NCBI RefSeq assembly: GCF_039812505.1
Contig: NZ_JBDIAQ010000039.1
Span: forward strand, 1 to 26,968
Reading direction: 5' to 3'
DNA from: Intrasporangium_A sp039812505
GTDB taxonomy: Bacteria; Actinomycetota; Actinomycetes; Actinomycetales; Dermatophilaceae
Length of the DNA stretch: 26,968 nucleotides
The notes below the pieces were generated by a model that saw only the letters and a list, made by a program, of their open reading frames with translations, was not told the origin of the DNA and made no database searches. This document shows positions 7,929-15,741 of this stretch, piece by piece. The stretch's first letter is position 1. Each line of letters begins with the position of its first letter. Position numbers and translations under genes: made by a program.

Positions 7929-8185
7929 GGATCGAGCTGACCATCGAACGCCTCGTGCTGCACGACGTGGCGCCCGGCGACGCGGACCTGGTGCGCAGGG
8001 CCCTCGAGGCGAGCCTGGCCGAGACGCTGGCCTCGGTCGACCCCGGGCGGCTGCGCTCGGGCGCCGTCGACTCGGTGCGCGCGGCGCTGCCGCCGCTGCG
8101 CCACCCCGGCCCGGCCGGCCCGACCGGTCTGGGCGCCGGGCTCGGCACTGCCCTGGCCACCGTCGTGCAGGACGGGGGCCGCTGA
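7925..8185 (+). CDS. Small conserved partner of the DUF4157 protein (86 aa)
   Basis: This is an 86-aa protein with GTG start overlapping the ATPase stop (GTGA). The first 35 residues read IELTIERLVLHDVAPGDADLVRRALEASLAETL: a short beta strand followed by an amphipathic helix. The last 30 residues are Gly/Pro/Ala-rich. Small ORFs with a very similar IERLVLxG/D...ALExxLAxLL start are, as I recall, common directly ahead of DUF4157 (eCIS-core) genes, so a cargo chaperone, adaptor or loading factor is plausible. Nothing catalytic is visible. The stop overlaps the next start by one base (TGATG), so the two products are probably translated in step. The gene is well supported by position and coding frame; its role is inferred. 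Confidence 0.7.
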   Translation: MRIELTIERLVLHDVAPGDADLVRRALEASLAETLASVDPGRLRSGAVDSVRAALPPLRHPGPAGPTGLGAGLGTALATVVQDGGR

Positions 8186-10893
8186 TGTTCGTCCTGCGAC
8201 GCCGCACCAGCGAGGAGACCGAGGCGAGGGACACCGCGCGTCGGGTCGTGCGGGCCGGCGAGCGGGGCACGGACGGCGCCGAGTGCGAGGTCCCGGCCCG
8301 GCCGCGCCGGCGCCACGGGCCGGCCGGCGCGGCGGCCTCCGCACTCGGCCTGCCGCTCGGCGACCCGGAACGCCGCAGCCTGGAGCAGGGCTTCCAGGTC
8401 GACCTGTCCCAGGTGCGGATCCGCCCCCGCGACGAGCCGGTCGCCCGGCGCGGAGCCCACGCCGAGACCCGCGGCGCCACCATCGCGTTCGCACCCGGCG
8501 CCTACGCCCCCCACACCCGGGCCGGGCGCGAGCTGCTCGCCCACGAGATCGCCCACGTGCTGCAGCAGGCGGTCACCCGGTCGGCCGCGACCGCGTCGGA
8601 CAAGGCGCCCGCGACCAAGGTCTACTACCAGCAGGTCGTCGACGAGTTCAACAGCGCGTGGGGCCCGCACGAGGCGGCGATCCGCCCGGTGCTCGCCCTC
8701 TTCGAGGCCGTCGAGCGGGAGGACGGCAAGGCCGTGCCGGCGCTCGTGACGGCACTCGGCACGGTCGACGCCTACATCCTGCCGCCCGAGTTCCCCGCCA
8801 ACCCGGTGCTGGACGAGCTGTTGACCCGGCTCGTGCTGCTCGGCCTGCCGACCGAGGCCACCCGGGTGCGGGACTGGTACGTCAAGCTCCCCGGGTTGCA
8901 CCCCTACGGGCAGCAGAGGTTCGCCACGCGCTACTACGACGACGAGGAGTGGCACTGGAACGAGGTGCTGCACCGGTTGCGCGACCGGGTCGACTGGAAG
9001 GACGCCGCGGTGACGCTGCACGTCCTGGACGGGCTGGTCACCTTCTTCCACCTGCTCGAGGCCGAGCGGGCGGGCCTGGACCCCGTCGCGCTCAAGGCCG
9101 ACCGCAAGCGCCTGGAGGACCTGTACCAGGCCTTGGGCGGCCTCGGCGTCGGCTTCGAGCTGAAACCCTTCGTCTCCATCGCCCGCTACCACTCCAGCCT
9201 GCGCGGGATGATGCAGGACAGCTTCGTCGGCATGCAGGCCGCGTTCCAGGCCGTGCTCGAGCTGGCCACCGCGCAGCTGACCGCGAAGCGGGGCCACGCC
9301 CTGCTCGACGCGCTCGAGGCCAAGCACACCGCCGTGGCTGCGCGGATCCGGCTGCCCGCCGGCAGCAACGCGGCGATCGAGATCAACGAATGGGCCTGGC
9401 GGAAACGGCGCGACAAGGACATCCTGCGCCAGGTCGACTTCTTCCCGGACGACAAGTCGGCCGCTAGACGGGAGATCACCCTCGAGTCCTACGACGAGCT
9501 CGACACCACCTCCGGGCCCTCCAAACAGCTCGACGCGGAGCGCATCATCGCGATCCGCACCAGCCAGCTCGCCGCCCTGCGGCGGATCTACGGCCTGCAG
9601 ACCGAGCAGGGCCGTCCCACCGCGGAGGCGAAGGAGAACCAGGCCGCCGCGGCGACCCTCGGCGCCGGCGGCCTGCACCTGCACAGCGACGAGGACTGGC
9701 GCCGGTTCCTGCGCGCCAAGTTCGAGGCACACCTGGTCACGTCCCGGAACGCCGACGAGTCGCTGGCCGCGGTCATCGAGCTGCTCGGCGCCTACCTGCA
9801 CTCCTTCACCACCCACTCGCCGATGAACATCGAGGACTTCGGCGACGACCTGCTGCGGGTGCAGTTCCCCCGGGCGCTGACCGGCCAGCTCGTGCACGAC
9901 TGCGGCGTCTACGCGCTCCGGATCACCTACATGCTCTCGCTGCTGCGCGACCACCCGGCCCTGAAGCTGCGCTTCCGCTGGGTGCAGCTGCCGGTGCACA
10001 TCGGGCTCATCGTGACCGGGGCCCCGGACATCTCGATGTGGATCGTGCACAACGACCAGTTCTCCCGGGGCGACCCCCAGTTCGTCGCGGAGACCCGCCG
10101 GAAGTGGGAGGCCCTGGACCGGCAGGGCAAGCAGAAGCCGCCACCTCGCCCCGGCGACAAGCCGAAGAAGCCGACGAAGGCCGAAGACGACCAGTTCGTC
10201 GGGGAGCTCGCGGCGAACGAGTTCGTCGAGGGCACCGACATGCCCTTCGTGATCACCGACGTCCCGAGACTCGGCGGCACGAACGCGAAGCTCGACAAGG
10301 ACCGGCTCTGGGCCTTCTACCGCTCGCTCATGACGGTCCGGCTCTTCGGCAAGACGACCGACGACCCGAGCAGCGACGCCTACCAGTTCCACCTCAAGTA
10401 CCTGGAGGTGCTGGACAAGACACGCGAGCACTACAACACGTGGCTGGTCCCGTACTGGAACGTGCTCGGCTTCACCGCCTGGTCTCGCAGCCGGCAACGG
10501 CTCGAACGCGCCGACACTGCCCTGAAGGCGGCCGGCACGCCCGACGCCCACACGAAAGCGACCGCAGAGTTCGACGCGGCCACCAGGGCCTACCTGGACC
10601 TGCGGGTCGGCGACCGCGGGTTCACGCTCGTCACCGGGCTGGCCAAGCTCGTCGAGCAGTTCGCGCCGATCCGGCAGCTGGCCCAGCAGATCAACGACGC
10701 CATCGCGGCCAAGCCAGAGATCCTCGCCAAGGGCGTCAGCAAGGCCTCGGCCATCCGGGCGGCAGAGGCCCTCGGCGGGGACGAGCCGTGGTGGCAGCGC
10801 GAGGTGGACGCGCACATCGACGCCCTGAAGCAGCACCGCCTAAGCATCCCGCCGTTCGCCGACAAGGCCGACCACCTGCCGGTGGTGGACTGA
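8185..10893 (+). CDS. DUF4157 (eCIS-core) protein, putative cargo/effector with Cys-His-Asn/Asp domain
   Basis: This is a 902-aa protein. Residues about 60-130 form a DUF4157 eCIS-core domain: FQVDLSQVRIRP, a TRGATIAFAPGAY strand, then LLAHEIAHVLQQ with the intact HExxH at H120-E121-H124. DUF4157 is known as an N-terminal marker of eCIS-associated proteins, many carrying toxin domains at the C-terminus. The first 55 residues are Arg/Glu/Ala-rich and flexible. Residues 140-540 are mostly helical and unrecognised. Around 570-625 a segment QLVHDCGVYALR (C573), LPVHIGLIV (H605) and WIVHND (N623/D624) has the order and spacing of papain/transglutaminase-fold active sites. A Lys/Pro-rich stretch (about 650-668) precedes a last helical region. 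Alternatively it could be a tape-measure-like structural protein, since no other is obvious. No signal peptide is seen. Confidence 0.75.
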   Translation: MFVLRRRTSEETEARDTARRVVRAGERGTDGAECEVPARPRRRHGPAGAAASALGLPLGDPERRSLEQGFQVDLSQVRIRPRDEPVARRGAHAETRGATIAFAPGAYAPHTRAGRELLAHEIAHVLQQAVTRSAATASDKAPATKVYYQQVVDEFNSAWGPHEAAIRPVLALFEAVEREDGKAVPALVTALGTVDAYILPPEFPANPVLDELLTRLVLLGLPTEATRVRDWYVKLPGLHPYGQQRFATRYYDDEEWHWNEVLHRLRDRVDWKDAAVTLHVLDGLVTFFHLLEAERAGLDPVALKADRKRLEDLYQALGGLGVGFELKPFVSIARYHSSLRGMMQDSFVGMQAAFQAVLELATAQLTAKRGHALLDALEAKHTAVAARIRLPAGSNAAIEINEWAWRKRRDKDILRQVDFFPDDKSAARREITLESYDELDTTSGPSKQLDAERIIAIRTSQLAALRRIYGLQTEQGRPTAEAKENQAAAATLGAGGLHLHSDEDWRRFLRAKFEAHLVTSRNADESLAAVIELLGAYLHSFTTHSPMNIEDFGDDLLRVQFPRALTGQLVHDCGVYALRITYMLSLLRDHPALKLRFRWVQLPVHIGLIVTGAPDISMWIVHNDQFSRGDPQFVAETRRKWEALDRQGKQKPPPRPGDKPKKPTKAEDDQFVGELAANEFVEGTDMPFVITDVPRLGGTNAKLDKDRLWAFYRSLMTVRLFGKTTDDPSSDAYQFHLKYLEVLDKTREHYNTWLVPYWNVLGFTAWSRSRQRLERADTALKAAGTPDAHTKATAEFDAATRAYLDLRVGDRGFTLVTGLAKLVEQFAPIRQLAQQINDAIAAKPEILAKGVSKASAIRAAEALGGDEPWWQREVDAHIDALKQHRLSIPPFADKADHLPVVD

Positions 10894-10908
10894 CATGACC
10901 ACACCGAC

Positions 10909-13098
10909 ATGACCACCCAGACGTTCGAGCCACAGGTCGAGCCCGGCCCCGTCGCCGAGCCGGTCCAGTCGCACACCGCGGCCGGCCCCGCCCGCGGTCC
11001 CGACCGCGACCGCGGGCCCGGGCCGGCCGATCCCGACCGGGTGCCCCGCCGGTCACCGGCAGGGCACGAACCCCAGCCCCGCGGGGTGTCCGCCGGAGCC
11101 ACCCGCGACTTCAGCGGCATACCCGTGGGTGGGCCCCGCGCCGGCGCGACCGCGCCCACCACCGGGCCGACCGCGCGACCGCGGAAGGGCTCGGACCGCG
11201 GCGGGTTCCTGCAGACCGTCGGCAGCTTCTTCTCCGGCCTGTTCTCGCACCCCGGGGCCGCGCTCTCGCACCTGTTCGGCGGCGAGGGCTTCACCCAGAC
11301 CCAGCTCAGCACGTACCTGACCGGCCTGAGCCGGCGCAACGACATCGAGGGCGACTTCGACAGCGACAACAAGGCCCGCGCGGTGGTGCGCCGGTGGAGC
11401 ACCGCCGCGGCCGGCTTCGACCTCACCGGCCGACAGAAGGCCCTGCTCGTGGCCGAGATGCTGAGCGGCGCGACCACCGGCGACGACGAGCAGGCGATCC
11501 TGGACATCCTGACCCGGTCCGAGAACGGCGACCTGCGCCTGATCCTGCAGGCCGTCCCGGTGACCCGGCTGCTCAGCGACATCGGCGGCGCCAACGGGCG
11601 CCGGCTGCGGGCCTGGCTGGACACCCGGTTCAAGGGCGGGCTCGCGGAGGTGCGCAAGGACCACGTCGAGCCCGTCGGCACCCTGCCCGCGAACGCCCCG
11701 GTCTTCCCCTACGACTTCGCCCGGCTGCGCGAGCGGCTGGAGGGCCCCTACCGGGTGGGCGAGATCATCGAGGAGCTGAGCCGGCACTCACCGGCCGAAC
11801 GCGAACAGGCCGCCCGGGACCTGGCGGTCGAGCGCGACAAGCTCGACGCGCGGGCCAACGACCTGGGCGACCGGGCGCGCAAGGCGAGCAGCGCCGCCGC
11901 CCGCAGCGCGCTCGAGGCCCAGCGCGACGAGGTCCGCACGACGATGCTGAAGATGGACCTGGTCATGCAGGACGCCTTCAAGGACATCGTGCGGCGCGAG
12001 TCTCCCGCCGAGCTGACCGCCAAGGCGACCAAGCTGACCCCGGCGCAGAAGCAGGCCGCCCGTGACGCGATCAAGCCACCGGTCGGCGGCACGCCCGCCG
12101 CGCCCACCCCGTTCGTCAGCCGGCTCGCTCCCGGGCAGCCCAGCTACGAGGAGAAGCTGCGCGCAGCATCCCCGGGGATGATCGACTCCTACTGGCAGCA
12201 GATGGCCAAGGACCGCAAGCCGGCCGACCACAGCGACCCGGCCAAGATGCACACGCTCACCGAGATGGAGGACCTCGCCAAGGTCAGCAAGGACGAGACC
12301 GACGACGTCTTCGGCGGGTACTACGACAAGTCCGCGCACCCGCCGCTGCGCGCCGACACGCCCGGCCGCCGCCGCAACCTGCACGACCTGTGGGCCGACA
12401 CGCAGGCCTTCCTCACCGACCCCTCGACGAGCTTCGCCGACAAACAGGCGATGGCCAAGGCGCTGGTCTTCTACTTCTTCCAGAACGACGACGACGTCGT
12501 GGCCCCGCTCAACCGGGAGCACCACGCCTCGCCCTCGTTCAGCAGGACCAGACGCCCGCTCAACGACGAGGCGAAGGCGCAGGGCCGGATCGCGGCTGAG
12601 CTGACCAGGACGGCACCGCAGGTGCGCAAGCTCAACGAGATCGACCGGGGCTGGGACGCGTCGGCCAACCCGGCCACCAAGGACGTCAACATCCAGCTGT
12701 TCCGGCCCAAGGGCGGCGTCACCAAGGACCAGGACTTCATGTGGGACATGTTCCAGACGCTGATCCACGAGTACCTGCACACCCTCGCCGCGCGACGCTA
12801 CCGCACCTTCGCCGCGTCGTTCGGGGACGGGCCGCAGAACAGCACCCTCGTCGAGGGGATGGACTCCTTCCTCGACGAGGTGGTCTGGGCCAACATCCAG
12901 CCCCGGGTCGGCGACCAGGCGCTCCGCAAGAAGGTGGAGGGCCCCGCGTATGCCGCCCTCCCGCCGATCACCGTGGTGCCGGCCTTCCGCCGCCGGTACG
13001 CCTCGTACAGCGAGGCCACCCGGCTGGTCACCGTGGTCGGCTTCCGCAACGTGCTGCTCGCCTACTTCAAGGGCGAGATCGACCGGATCGGAGGCTAG
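10909..13098 (+). CDS. Putative eCIS cargo with gluzincin-like HExxH metallopeptidase site
   Basis: This 729-aa protein has a disordered Pro/Arg/Gly-rich N-terminus (1-100) containing TRDFSGIPV (65-73), a motif typical of the segment before DUF4157 domains; the DUF4157 helix itself is absent. A conserved-looking helical block follows (about 115-245, including LTGRQKALLVAEMLSGATTGDDEQAILDIL). A Lys/Glu/Arg-rich coiled-coil-like helix lies at about 295-365. The C-terminus has LIHEYLHTLAARRY (H620-E621-x-x-H624), then VEGMDSFLDEVVW with E649 25 residues downstream, the pattern of a gluzincin zinc peptidase. It is probably an injected protease-like effector, though target and activity are unknown. 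The start is ATG 10909, as no strong ribosome site exists for any start; a five-codon ORF (ATG 10895) ends on it by ATGA overlap, which may couple it to the upstream gene. Confidence 0.75.
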   Translation: MTTQTFEPQVEPGPVAEPVQSHTAAGPARGPDRDRGPGPADPDRVPRRSPAGHEPQPRGVSAGATRDFSGIPVGGPRAGATAPTTGPTARPRKGSDRGGFLQTVGSFFSGLFSHPGAALSHLFGGEGFTQTQLSTYLTGLSRRNDIEGDFDSDNKARAVVRRWSTAAAGFDLTGRQKALLVAEMLSGATTGDDEQAILDILTRSENGDLRLILQAVPVTRLLSDIGGANGRRLRAWLDTRFKGGLAEVRKDHVEPVGTLPANAPVFPYDFARLRERLEGPYRVGEIIEELSRHSPAEREQAARDLAVERDKLDARANDLGDRARKASSAAARSALEAQRDEVRTTMLKMDLVMQDAFKDIVRRESPAELTAKATKLTPAQKQAARDAIKPPVGGTPAAPTPFVSRLAPGQPSYEEKLRAASPGMIDSYWQQMAKDRKPADHSDPAKMHTLTEMEDLAKVSKDETDDVFGGYYDKSAHPPLRADTPGRRRNLHDLWADTQAFLTDPSTSFADKQAMAKALVFYFFQNDDDVVAPLNREHHASPSFSRTRRPLNDEAKAQGRIAAELTRTAPQVRKLNEIDRGWDASANPATKDVNIQLFRPKGGVTKDQDFMWDMFQTLIHEYLHTLAARRYRTFAASFGDGPQNSTLVEGMDSFLDEVVWANIQPRVGDQALRKKVEGPAYAALPPITVVPAFRRRYASYSEATRLVTVVGFRNVLLAYFKGEIDRIGG

Positions 13099-13101
13099 CC
13101 G

Positions 13102-13602
13102 GTGACCCCCCAGACGATCTCGTCCCTCGCCGCCGCCCTCGCCGCCGGACAGTACCCCGACTGGTCCGGCCTGCCGCCGGGCGTCACCCTCGACCCGGCC
13201 GACGCCCAGCCGGCGGCCCTCGGCGAGCGTGGCCTGCCGGCCGTTCTCGTGCACCTGGACGACCCGGCGCCGGGCTGCTCGGCCCGGGCCTGGACAGACC
13301 CGGACACCGGCCGGGTCGTGCTGCTCGAGGTCGCCTGGACCGCCGCGCCGCCCGAGTGGCCCGCCGGGCTCGGCGAACCCGACCGCCGGGAGGACGTCAT
13401 CGACGGGCTGGTCGCTGTCGCGGGCGGCGAGTGGGTCTACGCCGGCCGCGGCCTGGCCGTGGTGACCAGCCCCGACGGGCGGCACGTGCGGCACGCCTTC
13501 GGCTTCGCACCGACCAGCGTCGACGCCTACGCCCGCGACCTGCGCGTCGGCCTGGCCGTGACCCGTCGACCCCCGACCACCCACGGAGGTGCCGGCCGAT
13601 GA
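13102..13602 (+). CDS. Unrecognised 166-aa protein after the HExxH cargo gene
   Basis: I do not recognise this family. The GTG start at 13102 is supported by GGAGG at 13090-13094, seven bases upstream, and the stop overlaps the next ATG (ATGA). The protein is soluble, has no signal peptide or membrane helix and is rich in short beta strands (AVLVHLDD, RVVLLEVAW, EWVYAGRGLAVVTS, HVRHAFGFAP). It has one Cys and an acidic, Pro-rich character unlike the structural proteins around it. It lies between a candidate toxin gene and the first baseplate gene, so it could be an immunity or cargo-specific chaperone, or simply an accessory structural part. The sequence does not decide between these. Confidence 0.6.
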   Translation: MTPQTISSLAAALAAGQYPDWSGLPPGVTLDPADAQPAALGERGLPAVLVHLDDPAPGCSARAWTDPDTGRVVLLEVAWTAAPPEWPAGLGEPDRREDVIDGLVAVAGGEWVYAGRGLAVVTSPDGRHVRHAFGFAPTSVDAYARDLRVGLAVTRRPPTTHGGAGR

Positions 13603-14252
13603 CGACCTTCCCCGGCTCGCCGCGCCTGCTCAGGTCCGGCATCGTCCTGCTCGATCCCGTGTCCGGGGTGGTCCGCCGCGTCATCGCGCTGCAGTACAAC
13701 CCCGACACCCTCACCCGCAGCCTGCAACCCAAGGTGGTCGGCACCGACGGGGCCGACCGGTCCGAGGCCACCCGGCTGAAGGGCCCCGCGGTCGAGACGA
13801 TCAAGCTCGAGGCCGAGATCGACGCGGCCGACCAGCTCGCGGACGGCGACGAGCTGGTCGTCCGGGCGGGGATCCACCCGCAGCTGGCCGCGCTGGAGAC
13901 GCTCGTGCACCCGAGCACCGCGCAGCTGCAGAGCAGCCGCCAGCTCTCGGCCGGCGGCGCGCTCGAGATCGCGCCGATGCTCGCCCCGCTGCCCCTGTTC
14001 GTCTGGAGCAAGCAGCGCATCGTGCCCGTCCGGCTGACCGACCTCAGCATCACCGAGGAGGCCTTCGACCCGAACCTGAACCCCATCCGGGCCAAGGTCA
14101 GCCTCGGGATGCGGGTGCTGAGCGTGGACGACCTCGGCTTCGACCAGGCCGGCGGCGCCCTCTACCTGGCCTACCTGCAGAACAAGGAGCGCCTGGCGGC
14201 CAGTACCTCGCCCGGCACGCTCTCGGCCCTCGGCCTGACGGGACTGCCATGA
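13599..14252 (+). CDS. CIS tube-adaptor protein (Afp7/Pvc7 N-domain-like)
   Basis: This 217-aa protein belongs to the contractile-injection-system tube/adaptor family that joins the inner tube to the spike hub (N-terminal part of Afp7/Pvc7). Recognisable pieces are the opening RSGIVLLDPVSGVVRRVIALQYNPDTLTRS, the GPAVETIKLEAEIDAADQL segment, the PLFVWSKQRIVPVRLTDLSITEEAFDPNLNPIRAKVSLGM strand series, and a YLAYLQNKERLA tail. GGAGGT at 13585-13590 lies eight bases before ATG 13599. In Afp/PVC the same polypeptide also carries LysM; here the LysM part is a separate overlapping gene. It restarts the structural genes after the accessory block. Confidence 0.9.
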   Translation: MTTFPGSPRLLRSGIVLLDPVSGVVRRVIALQYNPDTLTRSLQPKVVGTDGADRSEATRLKGPAVETIKLEAEIDAADQLADGDELVVRAGIHPQLAALETLVHPSTAQLQSSRQLSAGGALEIAPMLAPLPLFVWSKQRIVPVRLTDLSITEEAFDPNLNPIRAKVSLGMRVLSVDDLGFDQAGGALYLAYLQNKERLAASTSPGTLSALGLTGLP

Positions 14253-14575
14253 CACCGAACCCGGCCTTCGGGCCCACCAGCCGCTACCACCTGGTCGACA
14301 CCGCCACCTGGGAGGCGCCCGACGGCCGCGTCGTCACATACCTGCGCCGCCGGTTCGTGCCGTCCCCCGAGAGCTTCGCCCTGCTCGAGGAGTATGCGGT
14401 CGCGGCGGGCGACCGGCTCGACAACATCGCGGCAGCGCAGCTCGGCGACCCGGAGCAGTTCTGGCGGATCTGCGACGCGAACGCCGCGCTGCGCCCCGAC
14501 GAGCTGACCGAGCAGCCCGGCCGGCGCCTGCGCATCACCCTCCCGGAGGGACTGCCCGGAGCCGGCGATGGCTAG
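14249..14575 (+). CDS. LysM-domain baseplate protein (Afp7 C-domain-like)
   Basis: This 108-aa protein has a LysM-like fold at about residues 48-102 (YAVAAGDRLDNIAAAQLGDPEQFWRICDANAALRPDEL...GRRLRITLP). In phage T4 gp53 and Afp7/Pvc7 a LysM domain sits at the baseplate, clamping the hub rather than binding free peptidoglycan. The first 45 residues (RYHLVDTATWEAPDGRVVTYLRRRFVP) form a short beta extension that probably docks on neighbours. It overlaps the upstream adaptor gene by ATGA and the downstream hub gene by eight bases, which is consistent with equimolar synthesis. The domain call is good. Confidence 0.9.
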   Translation: MTPNPAFGPTSRYHLVDTATWEAPDGRVVTYLRRRFVPSPESFALLEEYAVAAGDRLDNIAAAQLGDPEQFWRICDANAALRPDELTEQPGRRLRITLPEGLPGAGDG

Positions 14576-15701
14576 CCGGCTCACGCTCACGGTCATGGTC
14601 GGGCCGGTCGTCCCGGTCCCGCTGCCGCAGTCGGTCATCGACGAGCTGACCGGTGTCGAGATCACCCAGACCGCCGAGCGGGGCAAGCCCGGCGGCTTCC
14701 GGCTCACGTTCAGCCTCGGCAAGCGCTCGCCGCTGCACACGATCTTCCTGCTCACCGGAGGCGCCGTCCCGCCGGTCATGCGCACGCTGATCGTCGCGAC
14801 CGTGAACGGCACGCCGTACGTGCTCATGGACGGGGTGATCACCAAGCAGGACGTCACCCCCGGCACCGACGCGAGCCACGACACCCTCGACATCACCGGG
14901 GTCGACCTGACCGCGGTGATGGGGTGGATCGACTTCTCCGGGATCCCCTACCCGGCCATGCCGGTCGAGGCCCGGGTGGCGCTGATCTGCGCCAAGTACG
15001 CCCTGTTCGGCGTCGTGCCGCTCGTCGTGCCGTCGATCCTGTTCGAGGCGCCGATCCCGACCGACCGGATCCCGAAGCACAAGGGCACCGACCTGCAGTA
15101 CCTGAACTCGCTGGCCGACCTGGTCGGCTACGTGTTCTACGTCGACCCCGGCCCACAGCCGGGCATGAGCACGGCCTACTTCGGGCCCGAGGTCAAGGTC
15201 GGCGTGCCGCAACCGGCGCTCAGCGTCAACCTGGACGCGCACTCCAACGTGGAGCAGCTCAGCTTCGCGATCGACACCGAGGAGAAGAAGCTCCCGGTCA
15301 CCTTCGTGCAGAACCTGCTCTCGAAGGCGCCGATCCCGATCCCCGTCCCGGACATCTCCCCGCTCAACCCGCTCCTGGGTGCCGTGCCGCTGCCGGCCAA
15401 GAAGGTCGAGTACCTCACCGACGGCGCGAAGCGCACGCCGACCCAGGCCGTGCTGCACGCCATGGCCCAGGCCGCCGCGTCGGCCGACGGCCTGACCGGG
15501 ACCGGGACCCTCGACGTGCTGCGCTACGGCCGGCCGCTGCACGCCCGCGGGCTGGTCGGCGTGCGCGGCGCCGGGCCGGCCTTCGACGGGCTGCACTTCG
15601 TCAAGCAGGTGACCCACAAGATCAAGCGCGGCGAGTACAAGCAGGAGTTCAAGCTGTCCCGCAACGGGCTGCTCCCGACCCTGCCCACGGTCCCGGTGTG
15701 A
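14568..15701 (+). CDS. Spike hub protein, gp27/VgrG-N-like (Afp8 N-part)
   Basis: This 377-aa protein matches the gp27-type hub of contractile tails (gpD/VgrG N-terminal, Afp8 N-part), which forms the trimeric ring between tube and spike. Landmarks are an early VIDELTGVEITQTAERGKPGGFRLTFSLG strand pair, VLMDGVITKQDVTPGTDASHDTLDITGVDLTAVM, and the GTDLQYLNSLADLVGYVFYVDPGP stretch common to these hubs. The ending FVKQVTHKIKRGEYKQEFKLSRNG is also typical. Afp8 and VgrG fuse hub and spike in one chain; here the OB-fold spike is a separate downstream gene, as in phage T4. It starts eight bases inside the LysM gene. Confidence 0.9.
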   Translation: MASRLTLTVMVGPVVPVPLPQSVIDELTGVEITQTAERGKPGGFRLTFSLGKRSPLHTIFLLTGGAVPPVMRTLIVATVNGTPYVLMDGVITKQDVTPGTDASHDTLDITGVDLTAVMGWIDFSGIPYPAMPVEARVALICAKYALFGVVPLVVPSILFEAPIPTDRIPKHKGTDLQYLNSLADLVGYVFYVDPGPQPGMSTAYFGPEVKVGVPQPALSVNLDAHSNVEQLSFAIDTEEKKLPVTFVQNLLSKAPIPIPVPDISPLNPLLGAVPLPAKKVEYLTDGAKRTPTQAVLHAMAQAAASADGLTGTGTLDVLRYGRPLHARGLVGVRGAGPAFDGLHFVKQVTHKIKRGEYKQEFKLSRNGLLPTLPTVPV

Positions 15702-15741
15702 CCGGATCCGGTGACGGTTCCGGTGTGAAGGAGGAGGGCGC

